From the NCBI GenBank assembly GCA_014896315.1, contig JADBKP010000001.1, forward strand, positions 265,557 through 329,556: 64,000 bases of DNA, written 5' to 3'. The DNA comes from Limnochordales bacterium. Lineage in GTDB: Bacteria; Bacillota; Limnochordia; Limnochordales; DUMU01. Each line of letters starts with the position of its first letter. Positions within the stretch are counted from its first letter, which is position 1. The notes beneath the pieces were generated by a model. That model was not told the origin of the DNA, searched no databases, and saw nothing but the letters and a program-made list of their open reading frames with translations. Below are positions 1 to 8,613 of this stretch, in pieces. The position numbers were made by a program, and so were the translations under genes.

Positions 1-744
1 TTCGGGCGTGTTGAAGTAGCTCTTGGTGGGGAAGTTAAATCGATCCCATATCTTCCCGCCCGCCTGGTGAACATGCATCTCCCACCGCCAGTCCAGCCGG
101 TAGGTCCCGTAACGATCCGTCTTGCCATCGCCGTTAAGGTCGCTGGTGATCCTCCTAACACTCTGGGTGAACGTATCCCAGTTCCAGTTTTCGCCGAGCT
201 CCCTCGGGTTGAGCAGCCCGAGTTCTGCAAAGATATCGGCGTTGAAGAAGGTAACCATCGGGTAGATGCTGACGGGAATACCCCAGATAACACCCTCCGG
301 CGTCGTGCACCCGTGAACTGCCGCCGGCGGCATCTCGTTGATTGGCACCCTATCCCGCTGGATATAAGGTCGCAAGTCCTCGAAATACCCCTGACCGATG
401 AACGGTCCGGCCAGTGCCGGGTGGGCATCCGTAACATCCGGCCCAACGCCACCCGCCACCATGGTGGTAAACTTCGATCTCCACTCGTCAAAGTTGCCGC
501 TCACCGTGATGTTTACCTTGATCCCCGTCTCAGCTTCAAATCGCTTAGCCATCGCCGTCAGGTACTGTTGCCACTCAGCCCCGTGTCCGCTGTAGGTGTA
601 GTGGTGGATCACGACATCGGCAGCTTTAACCGATACTCCGTCCGACGTAGGCAGTACAGCGGCGCCTGTGAGCAGCAAACCGATGCTGACCAGGAAAACA
701 ACGAAGTCGCGACCAAACCTGCAACCGGACCTGCTGATCGACAT
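1..744 (-). CDS. Extracellular sugar-type solute-binding protein, 3' end outside window
   Basis: This gene reads leftward off the window edge, so only the first 248 codons are visible. The ATG at 744 follows a good GGAGG site. A signal peptide (basic start, hydrophobic stretch about residues 14-28) precedes a mature part typical of family 1 extracellular solute-binding proteins. It has FEAETGIKVNI near the start of the mature protein, the GGVGPDVTDAHP segment that contacts ligand in this family, and a NADIFAELGL segment. There is no cysteine in a lipobox position, so it looks like a soluble periplasmic or secreted protein. It is divergent from an SBP pseudogene at 959. The family is clear from sequence; the sugar ligand is not. 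Confidence 0.85.
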   Translation of the reverse strand, partial: MSISRSGCRFGRDFVVFLVSIGLLLTGAAVLPTSDGVSVKAADVVIHHYTYSGHGAEWQQYLTAMAKRFEAETGIKVNITVSGNFDEWRSKFTTMVAGGVGPDVTDAHPALAGPFIGQGYFEDLRPYIQRDRVPINEMPPAAVHGCTTPEGVIWGIPVSIYPMVTFFNADIFAELGLLNPRELGENWNWDTFTQSVRRITSDLNGDGKTDRYGTYRLDWRWEMHVHQAGGKIWDRFNFPTKSYFNTPE

Positions 745-958
745 GGTTCACCCTCCTCTGCACGGTATTTCTTTTGACTTCTGTAGAAAATTTCCTTCAA
801 GTCAACAACCGATCCGGGCCGTCAGGACCTGCCGCTCCAACCCTGACAGCAACAACGGGAGGCATTTTCTACCAGAGGCATGCGTCCAGGATCGGACGAA
901 TTAGTAAAAGATTCTGCTTGCTTACAAAGTTGAAAAGCCGGAACACGGGGGGTCCAGG

Positions 959-1496
959 ATGCGCAGCAGTCGGCCTGTCGGCAGATGCGGGGGATTGCTC
1001 CTCGTTCTCTTGCTTCTGAGTCTGGAGCTCGCTCAAGCTGCTAACGCAGCCCCTGTGAAGCTGGTCTTCATGTTCCGGGGCGGCGAACTACAAAGAGCAA
1101 TGGTCCAGTACTGGAAGGCGGAGTTCGAGAAGAAGAACCCGGACATCACTATCGAATGGCGCGAGGCAACCGGCAACTGGATGCAACAGATGCCCGTCTG
1201 GATTTACCCTTACCGAAGGCATGATCGGGTACCTCAAAGTGATGGGCCGGGGTCCCGTGCGGCGTTCGGCGCTTACCGCCTTCCAATCCATGTTCCCCAG
1301 ACGCTCCGCCATCTACCATGCCCTGGGCATGATGGACGGTGTGGTCAGTCCGGAGACATTCTTTGTCAATGCTTCCCAGGTAACCTCCATAATCAACAAC
1401 GTAGTGCGCAATGAAATAGCTATGAACAAGAAGCCGGTAAAACAAGCCCTGGCCGAGATCGCGGATGCCATAAGGGCTTTGTATAGGAATAAGTAA
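959..1496 (+). pseudogene. Solute-binding protein remnant with internal deletion and frame change
   Basis: The first part (959 to about 1195) encodes a signal peptide and the start of an SBP, with motifs such as FEKKNPDITIEW. Near 1195-1205 the reading frame is lost. From about 1203 to the TAA at 1494 a different frame reads as an SBP C-terminus, including TEGMIGYLKVMG and a final helix AEIADAIRALYRNK. Only about 170 codons remain of the usual 420-450, so roughly 250 residues of the ligand-binding domain are missing and the two ends are out of frame. The ATG at 959 still has a GGGGG-rich ribosome binding site. The likely cause is a deletion between the two ends of a once intact gene; the product cannot bind sugar. 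Confidence 0.75.
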
Positions 1497-1545
1497 TCCG
1501 GCGAAGCCGGCGATATATAACTGGATACAAGGGAGTGTGATTGGT

Positions 1546-2862
1546 GTGAAGGCGAAGCGATGGAAGGAGACCTCGCTCCGGCAGCGCCTGTTGATCTCTT
1601 GCACGTTTGCTCTGATCGTGTTTCTCGCAGCCGGCAGTTTGGCCCGGGCAGCTACCGGACCGGTGGAAATCCGGTTTGCGGTCTGGGGCTCTGCCAGTAA
1701 GTATGGGGAGATCATACAGGCGTTTGAGAAAGAGAATCCCGACATTAAGGTCAAGCTTGAGCTGCGCAGTTGGGGAGAGCACTGGACGCACCTTCTAACC
1801 AGCATCGCGGCCGGGGCGTCTCCCGATGTGATCCGGGTGAATGGGGGGTACTTGCTGGATCTTGTCGCCGACGGGGCGCTGCTGCCACTGGACGAGATGA
1901 TACGTAGAGACAAACTGGACATGAGCCAATACTTCAATACCGGCGACATCTTCCTTTTCGGCGGACAGACCTATGGTCTCCCAGAGGTTGGCGACATAAT
2001 GGGCGTGTACTACAACATCGACAGGTTGGAGGAAGCAGGGGTTCCACCGCCCGGTCGCGACTGGACGTGGAGCGATATGGCTGCAATCGCCCGCAAACTG
2101 ACCGTCCGTTCGGGAGATCGGGTTCAGCGCTGGGGAGTGATGATTGATCTCGGCAACACCGGGCAGAAGTCGTGGGTGAACTTCTTCCTGCAAAATGGCA
2201 CACGGGCTCTGCGCGACGACAAGCGCCGGGCTCTTCTCGATACACCGGCAGCCATCGAGGCAGTTCAGTTCCTGGCCGATCGCTACCAGAAAGACCGTTC
2301 GGTCGCAGAACTGCCCTTCACTTTCCAGAAGTTCATTGATGAAAAGGCGTCCATGATGTATGCTCTCGTTCCCACCACAATCCCAACCCTTATGAATGCC
2401 AAGTTCCGCTGGGATATTGCTCCGATGCCAAGGGGGAAACGGTTTGCCTCCGAAACCAACTTCGTGGGATTCTCCATCAGTAGCCAGACCAAGCAGAAGG
2501 AGGCGGCGTGGCGATTTCTCAAGTTCCTGGCGGGTCCGACAGCGCAGGGTATCATCGCCCGTATACGTGACGGCTTACCTGCCCTCAAGTCCGCAGCTTA
2601 TTCCCGCGAGTTTCTCATGCCGGAACAAGGGCCCCGCCGTCTCGCCGAGGTCTTGCAGGTAACGGCGCCGCATACGTATGACCTGCAGTTTACCCCCGGC
2701 TGGTCGCTCTGGACGGCCGCGGTCGATTCCCACTTTGTACAGGCCGTACAGGGCGGCAAGGATGTTGAGGTGGCAATGAAGGCGGCAAACGAGCAGGTTA
2801 ACGCGATCCTGGATCAGTCCTGGCGTGAGCTCGATGCCAAACTGGCCCGGCTCAAACGGTAA
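1546..2862 (+). CDS. Extracellular solute-binding protein, family 1
   Basis: Predicted carbohydrate-binding component of an ABC importer, 438 residues. I chose GTG at 1546 rather than GTG at 1537 because the AAGGGAG site at 1529-1535 is then about 10 bases away instead of 1. The N-terminus has a type I signal peptide ending near LARA-ATG without a lipobox cysteine. The mature protein has FEKENPDIKVKLE, the SIAAGASPDVIRVNGGY ligand-region segment and a C-terminal helix region typical of the family. It lies downstream of the SBP remnant and 78 bases upstream of a secreted phosphoesterase, with a hairpin between them. No permease genes accompany it. The ligand is unknown. Confidence 0.88.
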   Translation: MKAKRWKETSLRQRLLISCTFALIVFLAAGSLARAATGPVEIRFAVWGSASKYGEIIQAFEKENPDIKVKLELRSWGEHWTHLLTSIAAGASPDVIRVNGGYLLDLVADGALLPLDEMIRRDKLDMSQYFNTGDIFLFGGQTYGLPEVGDIMGVYYNIDRLEEAGVPPPGRDWTWSDMAAIARKLTVRSGDRVQRWGVMIDLGNTGQKSWVNFFLQNGTRALRDDKRRALLDTPAAIEAVQFLADRYQKDRSVAELPFTFQKFIDEKASMMYALVPTTIPTLMNAKFRWDIAPMPRGKRFASETNFVGFSISSQTKQKEAAWRFLKFLAGPTAQGIIARIRDGLPALKSAAYSREFLMPEQGPRRLAEVLQVTAPHTYDLQFTPGWSLWTAAVDSHFVQAVQGGKDVEVAMKAANEQVNAILDQSWRELDAKLARLKR

Positions 2863-2874
2863 GGAGGCTGGTCA

Positions 2875-2915
2875 CCCGGGGTCAGCAGCCAAACGACCGG
2901 TTCGCCGACCCCGGG
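2875..2915 (+). terminator. Intercistronic hairpin
   Basis: Perfect 9-base stem CCCGGGGTC (2875-2883) and GACCCCGGG (2907-2915) with a 23-base loop, between the SBP stop and the phosphoesterase start. There is no T-run after it, so it may be an mRNA-stabilising or attenuating hairpin rather than a full terminator. Confidence 0.5.
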
Positions 2916-2940
2916 CTGTTCCCGCAAGGAGGTCCTGGCC

Positions 2941-5250
2941 ATGACGAACACACCCACCATTCACCAGCACCGTCCGCACTCCCGTAACTGCCGAAACTCT
3001 CTCCTCATGCCGGCTGTCACAGTTCTGCTTTTGCTCGGGCTCGCTTTTCCGGCCAGCGCCAAGCTGGAATTGCTTACAGAGCCGGTTCAAACAACCTCTT
3101 CCACAACAAGTGGCAGTGGCTCGAGCACCTTAATCTATATACCTGACCCGGTGGGCAGCGAGTTCACCATTCGCACGGTGACAGCCGTATCTGGGGAATC
3201 CCTTTTCACTAATGAAGGCGACACCATATGGCTCGCAGGCGTGGGAGCGCAAGCGGGAGCAGCACCCACCACCATCGCGCTGGTGTGGGTGCCGCAGGAA
3301 TCCTGGTGGGGATTCTCTACATGGACCCTCCAGCTGCAAAGCAAAGCCGGGCTTCTTCCCGTAGACCTGGCAACGGAGAAATCGGCATCACCAACCGCCA
3401 CTGTTGTGGATTTGCTGCAGGAGGGCCCCCGGCCGGGACACATATACGAGTCGCTGTTAAGCTATGATGGAGCACGCGGAGTCCTCTCCTGCCGCTTCAC
3501 CGATCTTACTGACAACACCGTCCTTTATCAGGGTACCTTTCTGACCGAATACCGGGACGCCCCGTTCTTCGCAGCAGCGGGCCTAGAGTCTGGCAGCGAT
3601 GCTGATGTCAAGGTCGCGGTCGAGCGCCTGGAGGTATACCCTCTCTATCTTCCCGTTGGCCTGCGCTGGAACGCTGGCATACTGGCGGAGAATGAGAGCT
3701 TTCTTCCTCTTTCGCGCTTTGAACGAAGCGACAAGATCAACGTAAAGATCGACGCGCTCGCGCCTTCGTTGCCCGGAACAATACAACTCCTAAGCGCAAC
3801 TGCTAAAGGTACCGCAGAACTAGCCCGAGTGGAACCGTCTGCTCCGGAGATCAACGTGGCGTTGGCGGCGGCTGATCTTCCCACGGGCAGGTCATTCATC
3901 CTTCTAGAATATGTGGAGAACGGTGTTGTTCTATTACGGGATGTTAAAGAGATCACCGTAGGTATTGCAACCCTGATCTTCGCCGACGTTGTTGTCGACA
4001 GAGAGAGGAATCAACTCCTATGCGACGTTAAGGTGGGCAGTGACGGCGGGGTGAACGACATCAGCCTCGCCATCCGCGGTCGCATCGACGAACTGGTCTG
4101 GAATCCAGACAGCCGTCAGTACGAAATAGATCTTGGAGAAACGATAACACTTGTCGAAGAGTCTTTGGACATTCAACCAAGAAATACGATCACACTTCCT
4201 ATCAACCTGCCTCTCCCTGATCGTCCGGGGTACTGGAGAATCATTTTTGAACCGACTACTGAGCCGGTGATCGGACTTAAGACTGCCAATGCAGAACAGC
4301 GTTTTGGCACATACTTACCGGCCACACTCGAACCGGGGGAGCCGTTTGTCCTCGCGGTACTTCCCGATACGCAGTACATGGTCGAATCCTACCCGGAGAT
4401 CTACTTCCGCCAGCTCCAATGGATTGCCGAACAGGCTGCCGACCAGAACATTGTCCTAACTTTGCACCTGGGCGACATTACGGACAATAATATCCCGATT
4501 CAATGGGAGACGGCTGTGCAAGGTATGAAAGTCCTCGATGGCGTCATGCCTTATATTCTGGCGCAGGGCAACCATGATATGACACTGTCAGGGGGCGGCG
4601 TCTACGATCGGGATCATTCGCTGATCAACGATTACTTCCCCCTGTCCAAGCAGCCGTGGATAGCGGGAACTTTCGAAGCCGGCCGCATCGAGAATAGCTA
4701 CAGCGTTTTCACGTTCCAGGGTACTAAGTACCTTATCCTCTCGCTTGAGTTTGGTCCCCGAGATGAGGTGCTGGCCTGGGCCAACCGGGTGGTGGCCGAT
4801 CATCCGGACCACAAGGTGATCATGATCACCCATAATTACACGGGTGCTAACGGCGGGCGCTCCGAATCAGCCTTTGCGTATGATATTGCCAACAATCCTG
4901 CGACAACGGTCAACGCCGGGCCGCAGATGTGGGAGAAACTGGTGCAACATCATGAGAACTTCTTACTGATCTTGAGCGGTCATATCCATTCTGATGCCAT
5001 CCCCAGACAGGTGGCAATCGGAAAGAACGGCAACCGGGTCTACGAGATGCTGGTCGATTACCAGAGCGATCCCAATGGTGGCAACGGCTATCTCGTCCTC
5101 ATCACTTTCTACCCGGACGGGAGAATAGAGGTGAGAGCATACTCACCCTATCTGGGGCAGGACCGGGATATAACCGACCGGTACGGGTTCAATAACCACT
5201 TCATCATCAATACAGAGAAGGGGAAGTTTGAGGAGGTGAGCAAGAGTTAG
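2941..5250 (+). CDS. Large secreted calcineurin-like metallophosphoesterase
   Basis: 769 residues. The ATG follows AAGGAGG with good spacing. Residues 1-40 form a signal peptide ending near FPASA-KLE. Residues about 40-465 are beta-rich and not recognised. Residues about 469-740 are a calcineurin-like phosphoesterase domain: LPDTQY (first metal aspartate), LHLGDITDN, AQGNHDM near residue 542, MITHNY and SGHIHSDA near residue 680. All expected metal ligands for a dinuclear centre are present, so it should be an active phosphohydrolase outside the cytoplasmic membrane. Phosphodiester, nucleotide or pyrophosphate substrates are all possible. It follows an SBP gene and may be co-transcribed. The large N-terminal part is unusual and may bind polysaccharide or the envelope. 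Confidence 0.82.
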   Translation: MTNTPTIHQHRPHSRNCRNSLLMPAVTVLLLLGLAFPASAKLELLTEPVQTTSSTTSGSGSSTLIYIPDPVGSEFTIRTVTAVSGESLFTNEGDTIWLAGVGAQAGAAPTTIALVWVPQESWWGFSTWTLQLQSKAGLLPVDLATEKSASPTATVVDLLQEGPRPGHIYESLLSYDGARGVLSCRFTDLTDNTVLYQGTFLTEYRDAPFFAAAGLESGSDADVKVAVERLEVYPLYLPVGLRWNAGILAENESFLPLSRFERSDKINVKIDALAPSLPGTIQLLSATAKGTAELARVEPSAPEINVALAAADLPTGRSFILLEYVENGVVLLRDVKEITVGIATLIFADVVVDRERNQLLCDVKVGSDGGVNDISLAIRGRIDELVWNPDSRQYEIDLGETITLVEESLDIQPRNTITLPINLPLPDRPGYWRIIFEPTTEPVIGLKTANAEQRFGTYLPATLEPGEPFVLAVLPDTQYMVESYPEIYFRQLQWIAEQAADQNIVLTLHLGDITDNNIPIQWETAVQGMKVLDGVMPYILAQGNHDMTLSGGGVYDRDHSLINDYFPLSKQPWIAGTFEAGRIENSYSVFTFQGTKYLILSLEFGPRDEVLAWANRVVADHPDHKVIMITHNYTGANGGRSESAFAYDIANNPATTVNAGPQMWEKLVQHHENFLLILSGHIHSDAIPRQVAIGKNGNRVYEMLVDYQSDPNGGNGYLVLITFYPDGRIEVRAYSPYLGQDRDITDRYGFNNHFIINTEKGKFEEVSKS

Positions 5251-5254
5251 ACCA

Positions 5255-6214
5255 CTAGATGGTCAGACGCAAACCGTCATAGGCGACGATGAAGGTATCC
5301 GGCGGAAGGCCTCGCTCGGTCAGGTGCTGCCGGAAAGCAGCTTTGAGTTCACTATGGAGCAGGCCGCCGTTATGGGAGAAGTGGGTGGCGACGAACCGGC
5401 AGGCGGGGGCGGTCAGGCCTGCGGCCAGTAGCCGCTCCCGTACCGCCAGGTCGGTTTCAATATTCATATGGATGCGCCTCCGGTCACCGGGCAGCGGTCC
5501 GCTGGTACAGTCCAGGATTACGAGATCGAGACCATCACCCACCCACCGGCGGCCGCTCTCCCCCTCGAGCCACGCCCAGGTTTCCTCAGGAAAGTAACCG
5601 GTGTCAAGACCATAGAGAAGGGTTTTGCCACCGCGGCGGAAGAGGTAGAAGAGAGCCTCTTCGTCAGGTTTGTGGTCGGCCCGAAGAGGAACAAGCTCGG
5701 CGTCACCGGCCCGGAAGGGACGGAAGGCTTTCACCCGATGAACCCGGACCAAGGCTCCCTGCCGGGGCTCAGGTTGGGCTTCCGGCTCGGAGACGGACTC
5801 CAGGCCATCGTCCGCCGGCCCGGCCTCCCCTGCGTCTTCTGCCACCTTCAGCTCGAGGGCTTTCCGGACAACCATCTCGTTCCCGTAGACGTCGAGTCCG
5901 GGGTCATGCTCCTCTCCCGGCGCCGGGTGCGCAAACGGAGGACGACGCATTTCGAGCTCAGCCGGATAGAAGTGGTCAGAATGGGAATGGGTAATAAAAA
6001 CATACCGGACGAGTCCGAGATCGACGCCATGCACCAGGGCCTGGTGGTAGGTGTCCGGCCCCAGGTCAAACTTGAACCGGCCATCGATGAGAAGCGACGC
6101 CCGCGTCCGGATGTTCTCATGCCCCGCGGCACGAGCCCGGCAACATGCCTCACAACGACAGAAGACCGCCGGCCAACCCTCAGCTGCTGCAGTTCCAAGG
6201 AAGAGGATCTCCAT
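5255..6214 (-). CDS. MBL-fold metallohydrolase, PhnP-like
   Basis: 319-residue cytoplasmic metallo-beta-lactamase-fold hydrolase. It starts MEILFLGTAAAEGWP and has the CRCEACC cluster (residues 19-25) seen in PhnP-type phosphodiesterases, followed by the HSHSDH motif at residues 76-81. Later metal ligands include ADHKPDE, LDTGYF and ATHFSHNG. PhnP relatives cleave cyclic phosphodiesters; the exact substrate is not deducible. A Glu/Ala/Pro-rich stretch at about residues 125-155 interrupts the conserved core and resembles the low-complexity insertions in nearby genes. It sits 47 bases downstream of manA on the same strand and probably shares its transcript. Its 3' end abuts the convergent phosphoesterase gene. 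Confidence 0.85.
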   Translation of the reverse strand: MEILFLGTAAAEGWPAVFCRCEACCRARAAGHENIRTRASLLIDGRFKFDLGPDTYHQALVHGVDLGLVRYVFITHSHSDHFYPAELEMRRPPFAHPAPGEEHDPGLDVYGNEMVVRKALELKVAEDAGEAGPADDGLESVSEPEAQPEPRQGALVRVHRVKAFRPFRAGDAELVPLRADHKPDEEALFYLFRRGGKTLLYGLDTGYFPEETWAWLEGESGRRWVGDGLDLVILDCTSGPLPGDRRRIHMNIETDLAVRERLLAAGLTAPACRFVATHFSHNGGLLHSELKAAFRQHLTERGLPPDTFIVAYDGLRLTI

Positions 6215-6261
6215 GCTTGCATTTTATTCCTGACAGGCGCGCGAATCAAGCTCCCAACCTT

Positions 6262-7290
6262 TCAGGGCACGTAGGCTCGCAGCAAGACTGCCGACGCAGC
6301 ATCGCCGGCCGCAAGGCGCAGGTCGGTGACCGCAGCCGGAACGAGCAGGCTCTCCCCGGCCCGCAGCCACAACTCCTCACCGCCGCCCGCCACGCGCAAG
6401 CTACCTTGCAGCAGCATGAAGATAACGAAGCGGTCCTCGCTCGGCGGAGACCACTCGCCCGTGAGCTCAATCCGTTCAATTACGTACTTGTCGTTAGCAT
6501 CCAGGCGCGTTATGGAGCATTTGCTGGCGGCGGTGGCGGCGGTGGCGGCGGTGGCGTCGGTGGCTGCGGTGGTTACACTGGTCACGGCGCGTCTACCGTT
6601 TGCAGAGGCGATAGGGGAGAAGTCAAAATTGATCACGTCCAGCGCCTTCTCCACATGCAGTTTACGAGGTTTGCCGTCGTCGCCGAGCCGCCCCCAATCG
6701 TAGACACGGTAGACAGTGTCTGAGTTCTGCTGGATTTCGGCCACCACCACACCCCGGCCGAGGGCGTGGACCGTGCCGGCGGGAACGGAAAAGACGTCTC
6801 CCGCTCTAACATTCACCTTGTGCAGGTAATCCTCAACCCGGTTCCCGGCGATGGCGGCTGCAAACTCTTGCCTGGTCGTTCCCGGCTTGAGGCCGTAGAC
6901 GATCTGCGCACCGGGGGCAGCGTACAGGACCAGCCAGCTTTCGGTCTTCCCCAGGTCACCCTCATGGATGCGGGCGTACTCATCATCGGGATGAACTTGT
7001 ACCGAGAGCCAATCGTTGCAGTCGAGCAGCTTTACCAGGAGTGGGAAGCGTTCACCGGCGGAGAGCGGGGTTTTCCCCATGATCTCGTCCCGATGAGAAT
7101 GCAGGAGATCAACCAGCCTCCTGCCAGCTAGCGGACCGTTGCTGACGATCGACTGCCCGTGGGGGTGGGCAGCAATCTCCCAGCTCTCCCCCACCCGGCC
7201 GGAAGGGAGCTTTCGCCCGAAGAGCCGGGCCAGCGCATCTCCGCCCCAGATCTTTTCCTTATAGATCGGGTCGAATTTGAGCGGGTACAT
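6262..7290 (-). CDS. manA: Mannose-6-phosphate isomerase, class I
   Basis: 342 residues, within the normal length for short bacterial class I enzymes that interconvert mannose 6-phosphate and fructose 6-phosphate in the cytoplasm. It has the family opening YPLKFDPIYKEKIWGG, zinc-site segments VQVHPDDEYA and GKTESWLVL, and the conserved VAEIQQNSDTVYRVYDWGR region (shown here as a motif, residues about 178-196). A run of Ala/Thr built from a 9-base repeat lies at about residues 239-256, between the two cupin-like halves, where an insertion is likely tolerated. The ATG at 7290 is preceded by GGGGTGGGG just inside the end of a PIN remnant. It is probably co-transcribed with the downstream MBL-fold gene. 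Confidence 0.92.
   Translation of the reverse strand: MYPLKFDPIYKEKIWGGDALARLFGRKLPSGRVGESWEIAAHPHGQSIVSNGPLAGRRLVDLLHSHRDEIMGKTPLSAGERFPLLVKLLDCNDWLSVQVHPDDEYARIHEGDLGKTESWLVLYAAPGAQIVYGLKPGTTRQEFAAAIAGNRVEDYLHKVNVRAGDVFSVPAGTVHALGRGVVVAEIQQNSDTVYRVYDWGRLGDDGKPRKLHVEKALDVINFDFSPIASANGRRAVTSVTTAATDATAATAATAASKCSITRLDANDKYVIERIELTGEWSPPSEDRFVIFMLLQGSLRVAGGGEELWLRAGESLLVPAAVTDLRLAAGDAASAVLLRAYVP
6525..6573. repeat. 9-bp tandem repeat inside manA
   Basis: About five degenerate copies of GGCGGCGGT on the plus strand. On the coding strand they give the Ala-Ala-Thr run of ManA. Copy number is a multiple of three bases, so expansion keeps the frame. Confidence 0.8.
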
Positions 7291-7293
7291 GTC

Positions 7294-7489
7294 TCAGCCC
7301 CACCCCCGTGTGTCTGTATCTTGGATCAGCCCTTCTCCCTGAGCAGCAGCCATCAACTCATTGTCAAATGTCAAGAGAACAAGCTCCGGAAACTCCCTCT
7401 TCAAGGCTGTGGCCAACGAGAGATGCCATAGATCCGCACCCCGGAGAGGCCATCTTTCCGCCAGCTTCCTGATATCGTCCGGGCCGGGA
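7294..7489 (-). pseudogene. PIN-domain toxin C-terminal remnant
   Basis: About 65 codons on the minus strand match the C-terminal half of a VapC-like PIN domain: RGADLWHLSLATAL, ELVLLTFDNEL and a final AAQGEGL. The conserved aspartates of the C-terminal half (in RGAD and TFD) remain, but the N-terminal half with the first catalytic aspartate is missing. The upstream side of the fragment joins directly to a truncated LacI gene, so this is a deletion or recombination scar. No antitoxin gene is visible. Confidence 0.65.
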
Positions 7490-7868
7490 TTAAGCAATCA
7501 CGCCATCGATCTTTTGCTGGCGTGCCGCAGTGATAATCTGTTCGTTTCCGTTCTCGCCGGGGTGGCAAAGAAAGAGCTGCAGCCCCATCCCGTACTCGCT
7601 GGTTATTGAGAGTATGCCGCGGATGAGCTCTGTAAAGAACTCGTCCGACAGGAAATACTGGCGGGAAAACGGTACCGCAAGGCCGATCGTGTCAGACCGC
7701 CCGGTCGCCAGCTGCCGGGCAGAAGCATTCGGTACATAGCGCAACTCTTCCATCGCCTGGCGGACTCTCTCGGGTCTCGGGGGCAATCTCCGGACTTCCG
7801 TTGATGACCCGTGAGACGGTCTTGGGCGAAACCCCTGCTTTCCTGGCTACGTCGCGAATGGTGGCCAT
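7490..7868 (-). pseudogene. LacI-family regulator, frameshifted and truncated
   Basis: Starting at ATG 7868 the minus strand encodes a LacI DNA-binding head: TIRDVARKAGVSPKTVSRV. Near 7768 the frame breaks. At ACCCGAGAG-AGTCCGCCAG two bases appear to be missing (or one extra), after which RVRQAMEELRYVPNASARQL continues in another frame. The second frame reads through the first part of the effector domain and stops at 7490 after DGVIA, where normal LacI proteins have about 230 more residues. At that point it is fused to the PIN remnant. Two independent lesions make this a clear pseudogene, perhaps once the regulator of manA or the GH97 gene. Confidence 0.8.
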
Positions 7869-8073
7869 TGGCCCTGCTCCGCTCCTCCATACCGTGACCG
7901 TGCGTCCGTGCGTCCCGGGTGACCGCGCCTTGACATCGGTGTCGCTACCGGTGTCATAGCTTCGACGTTGCTAGCGGACTTCCTTCCGAAAGTTATCCTT
8001 CCTCTGGAAGCGGTTATTGGGATATACCGGCAAGCGGCCCGCTCTCCTTGTCCACTTCTGCCCCTTCTCATAC

Positions 8074-8131
8074 GGTCCAAGTCCAGGTTCAGGACCAGGG
8101 CCAGAACCAGGACCAGGACCAGCTCCAGGCC
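8074..8131. repeat. GGACCA-type hexanucleotide repeat
   Basis: About nine degenerate hexamers in a row, with units such as GGACCA, GGGCCA, GAACCA and GGTTCA. The same repeat type occurs in frame inside the GH97 gene 1.5 kb downstream (9623-9700). Confidence 0.75.
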
Positions 8132-8173
8132 ACGAGCCGGGGTGCCGAGTTCACCCCGGTGCAGGTGCAGGTC

Positions 8174-8484
8174 ATGGGTGAAAAAAGTACCCACCTCGGC
8201 GAGCAAGGTTGGTTAAAAAAGTACCCAGCAAAGAGCGTCAGCCGACCGCGCACTCGTCCTGAACAACACCCATCGGGGTGGGTGGTAGCGCTGTGCTATG
8301 AACTCCCGGCCCCAAGCTGGGCTTCTTCTACACCCACAGATTTCCACAAGCGCGGCTCTTGCGAAAGTTCTGCCAGCAGGTTGCGACCGGTCGCCGTGGG
8401 AACGTTCCCACGCCATCTGCACGCCGCCGCGGGTAGTTTTTTCACCCACCATCGGCGAGCAACCGGGTAAAAAAACTACCCACC
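8174..8484. repeat. Paired A-tract repeats, possible insertion-sequence ends or MITE
   Basis: Left block 8174-8229 contains TGGGTGAAAAAAGTACCCA, then CGGCGAGCAAGG, then GGTTAAAAAAGTACCCA. Right block 8431-8484 contains GGGTAGTTTTTTCACCCA, then CGGCGAGCAACC, then GGGTAAAAAAACTACCCA. The blocks share the 18-base element in both orientations plus the CGGCGAGCAA spacer and enclose about 200 bases. Multiple short repeats at both ends are known from IS21-type elements. No transposase is present, so a non-autonomous or decayed element is inferred. Confidence 0.5.
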
Positions 8485-8613
8485 ACCCCGCAGGGGTGAT
8501 TCTGGTGTTAGCACGGCCGCAGGATCTGTCCGCCTGGCGGAGAAGGTCCTTTTTTGCGGTTCACACCGGCTGATTACACCACAGAGGACAGAGGTCGACA
8601 GGAGGAGTCGCAG

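Larger units (their letters stand above)
7869..8613. other. Long intergenic region with repeats, no convincing gene
   Basis: About 745 bases lie between the broken LacI start and the GH97 start. Frames here lack recognisable protein sequence and ribosome binding sites. It holds a hexanucleotide repeat (8074-8131), a pair of A-tract inverted/direct repeats (8174-8484) and, just before the GH97 start, presumably its promoter. It looks like accessory or decaying sequence. Confidence 0.6.

Noticed and set aside
8048-8470. Open plus-strand frame of about 140 codons with Gln/Asp dipeptides
   Set aside because: The open frame is a by-product of the hexamer repeat and continues through the A-tract repeats; no start signal or recognisable domain.
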